A stretch of DNA of 32,121 bases from Microbacteriaceae bacterium PS02332 (GCA_029959645.1 JASCOJ010000020.1:1-32121), one strand, 5' to 3'. Shown: positions 9,301-20,970, counted from the stretch's first letter. The notes: generated by a model from the sequence alone, not told the origin. Numbers and translations: made by a program.

Positions 9301-9828
9301 GGTTCCTCGGGCAAGGCGCAGCTCTTCGACGGCCGCTCCGGCGAGCCGTTCCCGGAGCCCGTGTCGGTCGGCTACATGTACATCCTGAAGCTGCACCACC
9401 TGGTCGACGACAAGATCCACGCCCGTTCGACCGGCCCGTACTCGATGATCACGCAGCAGCCGCTGGGTGGGAAGGCGCAGTTCGGTGGACAGCGCTTCGG
9501 CGAGATGGAGGTGTGGGCGCTCGAGGCATACGGTGCCGCGTACGCCCTCCAGGAGCTCCTGACGATCAAGTCCGACGACATCCTCGGCCGCGTGAAGGTC
9601 TACGAGGCGATCGTCAAGGGCGAGAACATCCAGGAGCCCGGCATCCCGGAGTCGTTCAAGGTCCTCATGAAGGAGATGCAGTCGCTCTGCCTGAACGTCG
9701 AGGTCCTCTCGGCGGACGGCCAGGCGGTCAGCCTCCGCGACACGGACGACGAGGTCTTCCGTGCCGCTGAAGAGCTCGGCATCAACATCTCCTCGCGGTT
9801 CGAGTCGTCCTCTGTCGACGACATCTGA
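6340..9828 (+). CDS. rpoB: DNA-directed RNA polymerase subunit beta
   Basis: A 1162-residue RNA polymerase beta subunit, normal length for Actinobacteria. TTG 6340 is chosen as start because a perfect GGAGGT lies 7 nt upstream and the reading begins MAAAPNAS directly ahead of the conserved region ([15 protein letters not shown]). The rifampicin pocket is intact and wild type: [14 protein letters not shown] then [14 protein letters not shown], with D428, H438, R441 and S443 equivalent to E. coli D516, H526, R529 and S531. Other landmarks are [15 protein letters not shown], the catalytic-site region [14 protein letters not shown] and the C-terminal [20 protein letters not shown] that binds beta'. 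Co-transcribed with rpoC, 42 nt downstream. Confidence 0.99.
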   Translation: MAAAPNASTNPKNGRNHSRLSFAKITDTLTVPDLLALQTESFDWLVGNDVWKARLAEGQEQGRTDLALHSGLEEIFEEISPIEDLGETMQLSFTSPELEDPKYSIDDCKERGKTYAAPLYVNAEFMNHMTGEIKTQTVFMGDFPLMTERGTFIINGTERVVVSQLVRSPGVYFERAQEKTSDKDIYSARIIPSRGAWLEFEIDKRDQVGVRIDRKRKQSVTVFLKALGLTSEEIMEEFQGFASMESTLEKDAVLTKEEALKDIYRKLRPGEQVAAEAARALLDNFYFNSKRYDLAKVGRYKLNRKLGMDAPLSDSVLTVADIVATIKYLVSLHAEKTAMNGVRDGEPVQLRLDVDDIDHFGNRRIRAVGELIQNQVRTGLSRMERVVRERMTTQDIEAITPQTLINVRPVVAAIKEFFGTSQLSQFMDQNNPLAGLTHKRRLSALGPGGLSRERAGVEVRDVHPSHYGRMCPIETPEGPNIGLIGSLASFGRINSFGFIETPYRRVVNGEVTKTIDYLTASEEDEFVVAQANAPLTDTFHFQDDKVLVRKKGGEVELVGKDEVDYMDVSPRQMVSVATSLIPFLEHDDANRALMGANMQRQAVPLLRSESPLVGTGMEGYTAIDAGDVVIADKAGVVSEVSADAVTLQLDEGGTQTYYLRKFDRSNQGTSYNHRVIVSAGERVEQGEVIADGPATENGELALGKNLLVAFMPWEGYNYEDAMILSQNLVKDDTLSSIHIEEYEVDARDTKLGKEEITRDLPNVSPDLLADLDERGIIRIGAEVRPGDILVGKVTPKGETELSAEERLLRAIFNEKSREVRDTSLKVPHGEEGTIIGVKVFDAQDGDDELGSGVNQRVVVYIAQKRKITAGDKLAGRHGNKGVISTILPVEDMPFLADGTPVDIVLNPLGVPGRMNFGQVLEIHLGWLAKQGWQVEGIQEWAEALPEAAHSAAPGTKVATPVFDGAYEREIEGLLDSTLPNRDGERLIGSSGKAQLFDGRSGEPFPEPVSVGYMYILKLHHLVDDKIHARSTGPYSMITQQPLGGKAQFGGQRFGEMEVWALEAYGAAYALQELLTIKSDDILGRVKVYEAIVKGENIQEPGIPESFKVLMKEMQSLCLNVEVLSADGQAVSLRDTDDEVFRAAEELGINISSRFESSSVDDI

Positions 9829-9870
9829 TCCCGCCCGTACTCGTAACGAATCCAGCTAGAGAGAAGAACA

Positions 9871-13752
<3,882 letters not shown>

Positions 13753-13770
13753 ACCGAGTGAGTCCACCGG

Positions 13771-13810
13771 CAGGGGCCCCCCCACCCCCCCGGCGGGGGG
13801 GCCCTTCCTG
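13771..13810 (+). terminator. rpoBC terminator
   Basis: GGGCCCCCCC (13774-13783) pairs with GGGGGGGCCC (13795-13804) around an 11-nt loop, and the 3' arm is followed by TTCCTG. It lies 20 nt past the rpoC stop. It may also serve the convergent VOC gene, whose stop is at 13884. The rest of the gap to 13883 is GC-rich without a gene. Confidence 0.85.
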
Positions 13811-13883
13811 CATCCCCGGGTGGCGCGGCCGGGAGGCGCGGGACGGGGCCGCCACGGGCCTCCCGTCGGCGACCCCGGGAGCG

Positions 13884-14282
13884 TCAGGCGGAGCGGCCAG
13901 CGCCGCTGTCGCGGCCGCCGGACCCTGGTCCGGGCTCGTCGGCGAGCGAGTACAGGCTGAGGACGTTGCCGTCCGGGTCGCGGACGTCGAACCAGTCGAC
14001 CGCACCGTCGACGCACTCGACCGGCCCGACGTCGATGCCGAGGGCGGCGATCCGCGTGTGCTGGGCGACGACGTCGTCGACCCCGAAGCGGACGGTGGCC
14101 GGGTTCTCGTCGGCGTCCGGGTCCTCGAGGAGCTGGATCCAGATGCCGCCGACCTCGTACTCGGCGACGCCGTCGGCCGGTTCCAGGTCGGGCTCGGCCC
14201 GCTCGAACACCGCGCCGTACCAGAGGCAGGACGCCTCGAGGTCGGTGACGGGCAACCCCACGGTCACGCTCGTGATGTCCAT
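13884..14282 (-). CDS. VOC (glyoxalase/bleomycin-resistance) family protein
   Basis: A 132-residue protein starting at ATG 14282 (MDITSVTVGLPVTDLEAS); an in-frame ATG at 14312 would add ten poorly conserved residues. It shows the vicinal-oxygen-chelate pattern: an opening beta strand and helix (VGLPVTDLEASCLWYGAVF), a middle strand with GGIWIQLLED, and the closing FDVRDPDGNVLSLYS typical of small glyoxalase/dioxygenase/bleomycin-resistance proteins. The usual metal-binding His at the first strand is absent, so metal use and substrate are uncertain. It is divergent from the GNAT gene with about 56 bp between starts. Confidence 0.85.
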   Translation of the reverse strand: MDITSVTVGLPVTDLEASCLWYGAVFERAEPDLEPADGVAEYEVGGIWIQLLEDPDADENPATVRFGVDDVVAQHTRIAALGIDVGPVECVDGAVDWFDVRDPDGNVLSLYSLADEPGPGSGGRDSGAGRSA

Positions 14283-14338
14283 GCCCCATCTTGTCCCGCG
14301 CGACCGGTGCACGTCGAGGGGTACGGCATGCTGGATGC

Positions 14339-15361
14339 ATGGCGACGCTGCGCGAACGGGTCACGGCCCCTGCCCACCTCGACACCCCGACGGCGATCGG
14401 CGGCCTGACGTTCCGGCCCGGGTCGGTGGCGGACGTCCCCGCGGTCCACGAGCTCGCGGTCGCGGTCGCCGCGGTCGACGACCCGCACGAGCGTCCCTCC
14501 ACCGACGACCTCGCGAACACGTTCTCCACCGAGGGGCTCGACCCGGCTCGGGACAGCGTCGTGGGCGTCGATGCTGAAGGGCATGTGCACGCGTACGGGA
14601 TCGTCGTCGGCATCCCCTCACGGGTCACGGCCGCCCGGGTCGTCCTCGTCGGGGCGGTGCGGCCCGAGCTCCGCGGGCAGGGCATCGGCCGCCGGGTCAT
14701 GGCGTGGCAGGTGTCCCGCGCCCGCCAGCAGCTCGCGGCGCTCGAGGTCGACCTGCCCGGCGCGATCGACCTCAGCGCCGCCGAGGGGTCGCCGACGCTC
14801 CGGCTGGCGGCCCGGTTCGGGCTCCTGCCCGTGCGGCACTGGACGGACATGGAGGCCCCGCTCGTGGGGACTGAACCACCCGTCGTGCCGGCGCTGCCCG
14901 ACGGACTGGTCCTCCGCGCGGCGACCGATGACGACATCGAACCGATGCGCATCGCCAAGAACGACGCCTTCCGCGACCACTGGGGGTCCCAGCCCATGGT
15001 GGCGACCGACTGGAACGGCTTCCTCACGACCGGCAAGACCCGCCTCGACCTGTCGCGGGTGGTCGTGGACACCGACGGCAGCGTCCTGGCGTTCACGGTC
15101 GTCGAGTCCGACCCGGAGGCCTTCGTCGCCCGTGGGCGGTCCTTCGCGGAGCTGCACTGGGTCGGCGTGGTGCGCCGTGCACGCGGTCGCGGGCTGGCTC
15201 CGATCGTCGTCGGAGCGACCCTCGACGCGGTCCGTGCAGCGGGGCTCGACGCGGCCGTCCTGCTCGTCGACGCCGAGAACCCCAGCGGTGCCGTGGCGCT
15301 CTACGAACGGCTCGGGTTCGTCGGCGGTCACGTCAGCGTCACGGTCTCCGCGGCGGTCTGA
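14339..15361 (+). CDS. Tandem-GNAT N-acetyltransferase
   Basis: A 340-residue protein starting at ATG 14339 (MATLRERVTAPAHLD). Two GNAT folds are visible. The first (about 23-170) has the acetyl-CoA loop RPELRGQGIGRRVM near residue 110. The second (about 185-340) has WVGVVRRARGRGLAPIVVGA and the typical closing NPSGAVALYERLGFVGGH. Double-GNAT proteins include mycothiol synthase (MshD) and many antibiotic or unknown acetyltransferases. The spacing fits the MshD-like group, but I see nothing specific enough to name it. No clear ribosome-binding site precedes the start. A GCACCC/GGGTGC hairpin lies just after the stop. Confidence 0.85.
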   Translation: MATLRERVTAPAHLDTPTAIGGLTFRPGSVADVPAVHELAVAVAAVDDPHERPSTDDLANTFSTEGLDPARDSVVGVDAEGHVHAYGIVVGIPSRVTAARVVLVGAVRPELRGQGIGRRVMAWQVSRARQQLAALEVDLPGAIDLSAAEGSPTLRLAARFGLLPVRHWTDMEAPLVGTEPPVVPALPDGLVLRAATDDDIEPMRIAKNDAFRDHWGSQPMVATDWNGFLTTGKTRLDLSRVVVDTDGSVLAFTVVESDPEAFVARGRSFAELHWVGVVRRARGRGLAPIVVGATLDAVRAAGLDAAVLLVDAENPSGAVALYERLGFVGGHVSVTVSAAV

Positions 15362-15388
15362 CCCGGGCGAGCACCGGCGGGCACCCCT

Positions 15389-15462
15389 GTTCTGGGTGCA
15401 CCCGCAGCCCCGCCGTCCCCTCGTTCTGGGACTGCTCGCGGCGGCACGGCCGGCCGTACCGT
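15389..15462 (+). promoter_or_regulatory. Candidate pilB promoter with paired GTTCTGGG boxes
   Basis: Two copies of GTTCTGGG begin at 15389 and 15423, exactly 34 bp apart. Each is flanked by short inverted arms: GCACCC/GGGTGC (15381-15386 with 15394-15399) and GTCCC/GGGAC (15415-15419 with 15428-15432). A -10-like TACCGT starts at 15457, 34 bp after the second box; no good -35 is present, suggesting activator dependence. The same arrangement precedes the major pilin gene. The first hairpin could instead be the GNAT gene terminator. Confidence 0.45.
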
Positions 15463-15572
15463 GGACGAGCACCGCACCCCTGGCGGACGCAGAACCGACC
15501 GGCTGCACCACTGCGACGGCGGACACACTCGACGCCGCTTCGCCGCGCGTGAAACCAAGGAGGAACGGGGCC

Positions 15573-17243
15573 ATGGCCACCCTGTCCGAGATCCTCATCC
15601 TCAACGGCGCGCTCCCCATCGAGTACCTGGACGCCATGACCGGCGACGAGGACGTCGACGAGCACGCCATCCGCACCCTGGTCGACCAGGGCGTGGTCAG
15701 CGAGGCGCAGTACATCACCGCCCGGGCCGCGACGAACAACTCCCGGACGGTTCCGCTCACCGACTACCCGGTCGACGGCACCGCCGTGTCGATCCTCCCG
15801 GCCCCGCTCTGCCGTCGGCACGCGGTGCTCGGCGTCGGGTTCGAGGGTGAGACGCTCGTCCTCGCGATGGTCAACCCCGCGAACGTGCTCGCGATCGACG
15901 ACGCCCGTGCCGCCTCCGGTCGACCGATCAAGCCGCTGCAGGTCGACGAGCGCGAGCTCCTCGCCGCGCTCGACCGCTACCTCCGCGCCGACGACGAGCT
16001 CAACGACCTGACGTCCTCCCTCGAGGAGGAGGCGACGCGCTCCGCGGAGCAGCAGGCGGACATCGGCGACGGTGCCCTCGACGACGTGCCGATCGTGCGC
16101 TTCGTGAACCTGCTCGTCTCCCAGGCGATCCAGGACCACGCGTCCGACATCCACATCGAACCGGGCGAGCACGAGGTCCGGGTGCGCTACCGCATCGACG
16201 GCGTGCTGCACGAGATGGCGCCGGCGCCGAAGAACATCCAGAACGGCGTGATCAGCCGTCTGAAGATCATGAGCGACATCGACATCGCCGAGCGTCGCAA
16301 GCCCCAGGACGGCCGCATGTCGGTGCGCCACGGCGGCCGCCAGATCGACCTCCGTGTGGCGACGCTGCCCACCGTGTGGGGCGAGAAGGTCGTCATGCGG
16401 ATCCTCGACAACACGAACACGTCGCTGACCCTGAAAGACCTCAACCTGCTCGACCAGAACGCCCGGGCCTACCAGAAGTCGTACTCGAAGCCCTACGGCA
16501 TGATCCTGGTCACCGGTCCGACGGGCTCCGGCAAGTCGACGACGCTGTACACGACCCTGAACGCGGTCGCGAAGCCCGAGATCAACGTCATCACCGTCGA
16601 GGACCCGGTCGAGTACCGGATGGCCGGCATCAACCAGGTGCAGGTCAACCCGAAGGCCGGGCTCACCTTCGCCTCCGCGCTCCGCAGCATCCTGCGGTCC
16701 GACCCCGACGTCGTGCTCCTCGGTGAGATCCGTGACCACGAGACCGCGCAGATCGCGATCGAGGCCTCGCTCACCGGTCACCTCGTGCTCTCCACCCTGC
16801 ACACCAACGACGCCCCGTCCGCGGTCACCCGTCTCACCGAGATGGACATCGAGCCGTTCCTGGTCGGGTCCGCGCTCGACTGCGTCGTGGCCCAGCGCCT
16901 CGCGCGGAAGCTCTGCGACCGGTGCAAGGCGCCCGCCGTGTACGAGCCCGAGCAGCTGCACGCCCTGGGCTTCCTGCCCTCCGCCGATGCCCCTGTGCCG
17001 GAGTTCTCCGCCCCGGTCGGCTGCGCGGTGTGCTCGAACACCGGCTACCGCGGCCGCATCGCCCTGCACGAGGTGATGACCGTGTCCGAGGAGATCGAGC
17101 GGCTCGCCGTCGCCCGTGCCTCGAGCGCCGAGATCAGCCGTGTCGCCCAGGAGCAGGGCATGCTCACCCTCCGGCAGGACGGGTGGGAGAAGGTCAAGCT
17201 CGGCCTGACGAGCGTCGACGAGATCCTGCGCGTGGTCGCGTAG
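15573..17243 (+). CDS. pilB: Type IV pilus extension ATPase PilB (GspE family)
   Basis: A 556-residue hexameric motor ATPase that powers pilin polymerisation at the membrane. The start ATG 15573 follows a strong AAGGAGG at 9-nt spacing. Residues 1-150 are a GspE/PilB N-terminal domain. The core has the family's DHASDIHIEPGEHEVRVRYR segment, Walker A GPTGSGKS (315-322), the Asp box with EDPVEYR, Walker B DPDVVLLGEIRD and the His box TGHLVLSTLHTNDA. A tetracysteine zinc site (C448, C451, C484, C487) separates PilB/GspE from PilT. First gene of the pilus locus, 20 nt before pilT. Confidence 0.96.
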   Translation: MATLSEILILNGALPIEYLDAMTGDEDVDEHAIRTLVDQGVVSEAQYITARAATNNSRTVPLTDYPVDGTAVSILPAPLCRRHAVLGVGFEGETLVLAMVNPANVLAIDDARAASGRPIKPLQVDERELLAALDRYLRADDELNDLTSSLEEEATRSAEQQADIGDGALDDVPIVRFVNLLVSQAIQDHASDIHIEPGEHEVRVRYRIDGVLHEMAPAPKNIQNGVISRLKIMSDIDIAERRKPQDGRMSVRHGGRQIDLRVATLPTVWGEKVVMRILDNTNTSLTLKDLNLLDQNARAYQKSYSKPYGMILVTGPTGSGKSTTLYTTLNAVAKPEINVITVEDPVEYRMAGINQVQVNPKAGLTFASALRSILRSDPDVVLLGEIRDHETAQIAIEASLTGHLVLSTLHTNDAPSAVTRLTEMDIEPFLVGSALDCVVAQRLARKLCDRCKAPAVYEPEQLHALGFLPSADAPVPEFSAPVGCAVCSNTGYRGRIALHEVMTVSEEIERLAVARASSAEISRVAQEQGMLTLRQDGWEKVKLGLTSVDEILRVVA

Positions 17244-17263
17244 CCGGACCGGGAGCCCACGAC

Positions 17264-18982
17264 ATGACCGACTCCGTCTACGACCTCACCCCCGCCGGCG
17301 ACGAGCCCGTCGCCGGGTGGCACCCCGGTGCGCCCGGCAACGAGGTGGGCGGCCGCCGCGCAGCGCGCCTCGCGGCGACCGGCCAGCAGCCCCTCGTCCC
17401 GCCGACCGCACCGCCCGCGGCTGCGCCCGCACCCGCCGCCGAGCACGTCTACGACCTCAGCGACGACTTCGCCGCGTTCGGCGCTCCGGCGGCCGACCCC
17501 TACGCCGCCTTGCCGACGGCGCCCGCCGAGCCGTCCGTCGGTGTCAGTGGCTGGCCCGCGCCGAGTGGCGCTCCGGTCGCCGTGCCGGTGGCCCAGCCGT
17601 ACGCGGCGCCGGCGACCCCGCCGGCGGCCGTCCCACCGACGATGGCGTCCTACGGCTACGCCGAGCAGGCGACCCAGTACCTGCCGGTCGCACCTGTGGA
17701 CGCCACTCCGGGCCTCCCGGCCGTCGACACGTACGCCGCTCCGACCTACGGAGCTCCCGAAGTGTACGCGGCGCCACCGCAGGCCGCACCCGTGAACTCC
17801 GCCGAGATCCACTTCACCCGCCACGCCCGCGAGGACGCCGACGCCGACCTCATCACCGCGCTGTCGCAGGTGGTCTACCAGGGTGCGTCCGACCTCCACG
17901 TCACCGCCGACGCCCCGCCCACCGTGCGCGTCGACGGCTCGCTCCGTCCGGCCGTGCCGGGAGGCCCGTGGGCACGCAACAAGATCATCGCGGCGCTCAG
18001 GACGCTGATGAGCGCCGAACAGGCTGCGCAGTTCGATGCCGAGCAGGAGCTCGACTTCGCGTACTCGCTGTCGCCGGAGTACCGCTTCCGCGTGAACTAC
18101 TACCAGCAGCGCGGCAACTGGGGCGCGGCGTTCCGCATCATCCCCACGAAGATCAAGACCCTCAAGCAGCTCGGCATCCCGGAGCACGTCGGCGAGTTCG
18201 CGAAGCTCCCGCGTGGGCTCGTGCTGGTCACCGGGCCGACCGGTTCCGGCAAGTCGACGACGCTCGCCGCGCTCATCGACCTCGTGAACGAGACCCGTGC
18301 CGACCACATCGTGACGGTCGAGGACCCGATCGAGTTCATGCACGAGCACAAGAAGGCGATCATCAACCAGCGCGAGGTCGGCGCGGACACGCACTCGTTC
18401 GCCCGCGCCCTCAAGCACGTGCTCCGTCAGGACCCGGACGTCATCCTCATCGGTGAGCTCCGCGACCTCGAGACCATCTCGGTGGCGCTGACCGCCGCGG
18501 AGACCGGTCACCTCGTCTTCGCGACGCTGCACACGCAGAGCGCGCCCGGCACCATCGACCGTGTCATCGACGTGTTCCCGCCGCACCAGCAGGGGCAGAT
18601 CCGCACGCAGCTCGCCGCGACCCTCGAGGGCGTCGTCTGCCAGACGCTCGTCCCGAAGGCGAACGGCGCCGGCCGTGTGGTCTCGACCGAGATCATGAAG
18701 ACCACCCCTGCGATCGGCAACCTCATCCGCGAGGGCAAGACCTACCAGATCACCTCGGCCATGCAGGCCGGGCGTGACTCGGGCATGCACACCATGGACC
18801 AGGACCTCGCCGAACTGGTCAACGTCGGGACGATCACCCGCAAGGCCGCGCTCGAGAAGGTGCACGACGAGGAGGGCTTCGACCGGCTGGTGCAGCGGGT
18901 CGAGTCGCCGTCCGACGCGTCCGCCGACGCCATCGCCGCCAGCGGGATCGACTTCGGCGACAAGTTCTCCGGAGGCTACTGA
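17264..18982 (+). CDS. pilT: Type IV pilus retraction ATPase PilT with long N-terminal extension
   Basis: A 572-residue ATPase; usual PilT is about 350. ATG 17264 follows GGGAG. Residues 1 to about 185 form a Pro/Ala/Tyr-rich, low-complexity extension that carries VYDL at both ~5 and ~62. The PilT core then begins (DLITALSQVVYQGASDLHVT), with Walker A GPTGSGKS (324-331), EDPIEF, Walker B DPDVILIGELRD, the His box LVFATLHTQSA and the PilT signature AIGNLIREGKTYQ near the C terminus (canonical AIRNLIRE). There is no tetracysteine site. It is expected to depolymerise pili, giving twitching or DNA uptake. Its stop overlaps the pilC start. Confidence 0.95.
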   Translation: MTDSVYDLTPAGDEPVAGWHPGAPGNEVGGRRAARLAATGQQPLVPPTAPPAAAPAPAAEHVYDLSDDFAAFGAPAADPYAALPTAPAEPSVGVSGWPAPSGAPVAVPVAQPYAAPATPPAAVPPTMASYGYAEQATQYLPVAPVDATPGLPAVDTYAAPTYGAPEVYAAPPQAAPVNSAEIHFTRHAREDADADLITALSQVVYQGASDLHVTADAPPTVRVDGSLRPAVPGGPWARNKIIAALRTLMSAEQAAQFDAEQELDFAYSLSPEYRFRVNYYQQRGNWGAAFRIIPTKIKTLKQLGIPEHVGEFAKLPRGLVLVTGPTGSGKSTTLAALIDLVNETRADHIVTVEDPIEFMHEHKKAIINQREVGADTHSFARALKHVLRQDPDVILIGELRDLETISVALTAAETGHLVFATLHTQSAPGTIDRVIDVFPPHQQGQIRTQLAATLEGVVCQTLVPKANGAGRVVSTEIMKTTPAIGNLIREGKTYQITSAMQAGRDSGMHTMDQDLAELVNVGTITRKAALEKVHDEEGFDRLVQRVESPSDASADAIAASGIDFGDKFSGGY

Positions 18983-20205
18983 TGTCCCTCGCCTACGACT
19001 ACCGCGGCCGCGACGGCGCCGGCAAGCTCGTCAAGGGGCGCCTCGACGCCGCGTCCGAGGGTGCCGTCGTGCAGCGGCTGCGAGGCATGGGCGTCTCGCC
19101 GATCGCGATCACGCAGGCGAAGGCCGGCACCGGGCTGCAGACCGAGATCAAGATCCCCGGGTTCGAGAAGGGCGTCGGGCTCAAGGACCTGGCGATCATG
19201 GCCCGGCAGGCATCGACGATGCTCTCGTCCGGCCTGTCGCTGCTCCGGGCGCTGTCGATCCTGGCGGACCAGACCGAGAACAAGAAGCTCAAGGACAACC
19301 TCGGACAGGTCCGCAACGAGGTCGAACGCGGGGTCTCGTTCTCGGATGCCATCGCGAAGTTCCCGGTCGACTTCCCGCCGATCATGATCAACATGATCCG
19401 CGCCGGGGAGACCGGCGGGTTCCTCGACCAGGCGATGGACTCGATCGCGACGAACTTCGAGAAGGAGCACAAGCTCCGGTCCACGATCAAGTCGGCGATG
19501 ACCTACCCGGTCGTCGTGTTGTGCATGTCCCTCGCAGCAGTCGTCATCATGCTCCTCTTCATCGTCCCGATCTTCCAGAACATGTTCACGTCGCTGGGCG
19601 GCGAGCTCCCGTTGCCCACGATGATGCTCGTCTACGCATCGCACGCCATGAAGTTCGTGGTCCCGGTGCTCATCCCCGTGATCATCGTCGCCGTGCTCTG
19701 GTGGCGCGCGAACAAGAACACCGATCGGGTCCGCGCATTCGTCGACCCCTGGAAACTCCGGCTCCCGGTGTTCGGGCAATTGAACCAGAAGATCGTCATC
19801 GCGCGTTTCGCGCGGAACTTCTCCAACATGATCGGCGCTGGCGTACCCATTCTCCAGGCATTGGGGATCGTCGGTCAGGTGGCGAACAACTTCGTCGTCC
19901 AACGCGCGCTCGAGCGCGTTGCCGAAGCGGTCCGCAAAGGGGAATCGATCGCCGTGCCGCTCGAGAAAGAGCGTGCATTCCCGGCGATGGTCTCGCAAAT
20001 GGTCGCAGTCGGCGAGGACGCCGGTTCGCTCGAGACGATGCTCGAGAAGATCGCGGTCTTCTACGATTCCGAAGTCGAATCGACGACCGAAGCGCTCACG
20101 TCACTCATCGAGCCGTTGTTGATCGCATTCCTCGGTGTCGTCGTCGGCGGCATGATCGTCGCGCTCTACCTCCCCATCTTCAAGATCACGTCGCTGATCC
20201 ACTGA
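18982..20205 (+). CDS. pilC: Type IV pilus inner-membrane platform protein PilC (GspF family)
   Basis: A 407-residue polytopic protein that sits between the ATPases and the growing filament. ATG 18982 overlaps the pilT stop (TGATG) and has GGAGG upstream. Two homologous GspF domains are visible: LAIMARQASTMLSSGLSLLR with INMIRAGETGGFLDQAM, and IARFARNFSNMIGAGVPIL with VAVGEDAGSLETMLEKIA. Three membrane helices follow the usual pattern (about 172-192, 220-240 and 375-398). From about 19740 onward codon choice changes, with GAA, AAA, TTG, CAA and ATT appearing often, whereas the first half is almost purely G/C-ending. The protein itself is intact. Confidence 0.95.
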   Translation: MSLAYDYRGRDGAGKLVKGRLDAASEGAVVQRLRGMGVSPIAITQAKAGTGLQTEIKIPGFEKGVGLKDLAIMARQASTMLSSGLSLLRALSILADQTENKKLKDNLGQVRNEVERGVSFSDAIAKFPVDFPPIMINMIRAGETGGFLDQAMDSIATNFEKEHKLRSTIKSAMTYPVVVLCMSLAAVVIMLLFIVPIFQNMFTSLGGELPLPTMMLVYASHAMKFVVPVLIPVIIVAVLWWRANKNTDRVRAFVDPWKLRLPVFGQLNQKIVIARFARNFSNMIGAGVPILQALGIVGQVANNFVVQRALERVAEAVRKGESIAVPLEKERAFPAMVSQMVAVGEDAGSLETMLEKIAVFYDSEVESTTEALTSLIEPLLIAFLGVVVGGMIVALYLPIFKITSLIH

Positions 20206-20219
20206 CCGCGATCCCGCGG

Positions 20220-20241
20220 GCGCAGCGCGTATGCCCTGCGC
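20220..20241 (+). terminator. Possible attenuator after pilC
   Basis: GCGCAG (20220-20225) pairs with CTGCGC (20236-20241) around a 10-nt loop, 15 nt past the pilC stop. No T-run follows. It may partly separate pilBTC transcription from the pilin unit. Confidence 0.3.
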
Positions 20242-20292
20242 TGGCACTTCTTCGTGACGTGTCCGGGGGGCATGATCCGAGCGGCCCCCCCG

Positions 20293-20365
20293 GTTCTGGG
20301 GGTATTTCGTTGCCCCATCACCCCCCGTTCTCGGGATTCCGCCCGGAATGCCGTGTCAATACGCT
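20293..20365 (+). promoter_or_regulatory. Candidate major-pilin promoter with paired GTTCT boxes
   Basis: GTTCTGGG begins at 20293 and GTTCTCGGG at 20327, 34 bp apart as at pilB. Flanking arms are CCCCC/GGGGG (20287-20291 with 20298-20302) and CCCG/CGGG (20324-20327 with 20332-20335). A weak -35 TTCCGC (20337-20342) and a -10 TACGCT (20360-20365) are spaced 17 bp and lie 33 bp after the second box. CGGGATTCCG and CGGAATGCCG (20332-20341, 20344-20353) form a further imperfect palindrome here. An alternative reading is that the first hairpin, followed by TATTTCG, terminates pilBTC. Confidence 0.45.
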
Positions 20366-20431
20366 CGTAGTGGCGGCAGAGCACGGCCCCGTTCCCCTTC
20401 ACCAAAGATTTCCGAAAGAGTGGAAAACACC

Positions 20432-20929
20432 ATGTACGCAGCGCTCATGGGCAAGCTCAATGCTCGCCGCAAGGGTCTTCTCGCAGACAACGACAAGGGC
20501 TTCACGCTCATCGAACTCCTCGTCGTCGTGATCATCATCGGCATCCTCGCCGCGATCGCCATCCCCGTGTACCTCGGCGTGCAGAACAACGCCAAGGACT
20601 CGGGTGTCCAGAACGACGTCTCGAACTTCAAGACGGCCGTTGTGTCCGTCCAGACGCAGAACAGCGGCACGCTCCCGAATGCCCAGGACTTCGCAGCCGC
20701 CACTGGCATCGATAACACCGCGTCCTTCGGCGCCACCGGCGCCACCACCGCCGGGCAGAAGTGGAGCGACGCCGGCGCTACTTGGAGCGACGCCGAGAAG
20801 ACCATCAACTACAAGCGACTGTCGGACACGACCTTCTGTGTCCAGGGCACGAGCACCACGGGCAAGACGTTCTTCGCGACGCAGACCGCAGGCGTGAAGT
20901 CCGGGACCTGCCCGACCACGACCCCGTGA
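20432..20929 (+). CDS. pilA: Major type IV pilin (prepilin)
   Basis: A 165-residue type IV prepilin starting at ATG 20432, with a purine-rich GAAAGAG upstream. The 23-residue charged leader ends in DNDKG; cleavage before F24 would leave FTLIELLVVVIIIGILAAIA, a textbook N-methylated pilin helix with Glu at mature position 5. The globular part is small (about 115 residues) and rich in Thr, Ser and Ala. C136 and C160 near the C terminus can form the D-region disulfide. An in-frame 21-bp duplication gives WSDAGAT-WSDAEKT. The gene has its own candidate promoter and a hairpin right after it, as expected for the most abundant subunit. Confidence 0.95.
   Translation: MYAALMGKLNARRKGLLADNDKGFTLIELLVVVIIIGILAAIAIPVYLGVQNNAKDSGVQNDVSNFKTAVVSVQTQNSGTLPNAQDFAAATGIDNTASFGATGATTAGQKWSDAGATWSDAEKTINYKRLSDTTFCVQGTSTTGKTFFATQTAGVKSGTCPTTTP
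20762..20795 (+). repeat. 21-bp period in-frame duplication within the pilin
   Basis: TGGAGCGACGCCG occurs at 20762-20774 and 20783-20795. The 21-bp period encodes two seven-residue units starting WSDA in the predicted surface part of the pilin. Confidence 0.8.
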
Positions 20930-20940
20930 CGTGAGTGGAG

Positions 20941-20970
20941 GGGGTCCCGCGGCTTCGTGCTCGGGGCCCC
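20941..20970 (+). terminator. Terminator or attenuator after the major pilin
   Basis: GGGGTCCCG (20941-20949) pairs with CGGGGCCCC (20962-20970) with one T-G pair, around a 12-nt loop, and is followed by TTCC. It starts 11 nt after the pilin stop. Partial read-through would give high pilin and low minor-pilin expression. Confidence 0.75.

Noticed and set aside
6322-9420. A 1032-codon minus-strand frame opposite rpoB
   Set aside because: Same cause: the product is a monotonous Leu/Asp/Val/Arg string and rpoB is certain on the other strand.
13771-13804. C-tract and G-tract downstream of rpoC as a G-quadruplex or replication signal
   Set aside because: Position and symmetry fit a simple terminator stem right after the rpoBC operon.
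14571-15572. N-terminal extension of PilB by more than 300 residues
   Set aside because: The open frame upstream of ATG 15573 reads Arg/Ser/Pro-rich nonsense across the GNAT gene. A strong AAGGAGG marks 15573.
20300-20305. GGGTAT as a stress-sigma (SigF/SigB-type) -10 box
   Set aside because: No GTTT-like -35 lies 14-17 bp upstream, and the box overlaps the hairpin arm.
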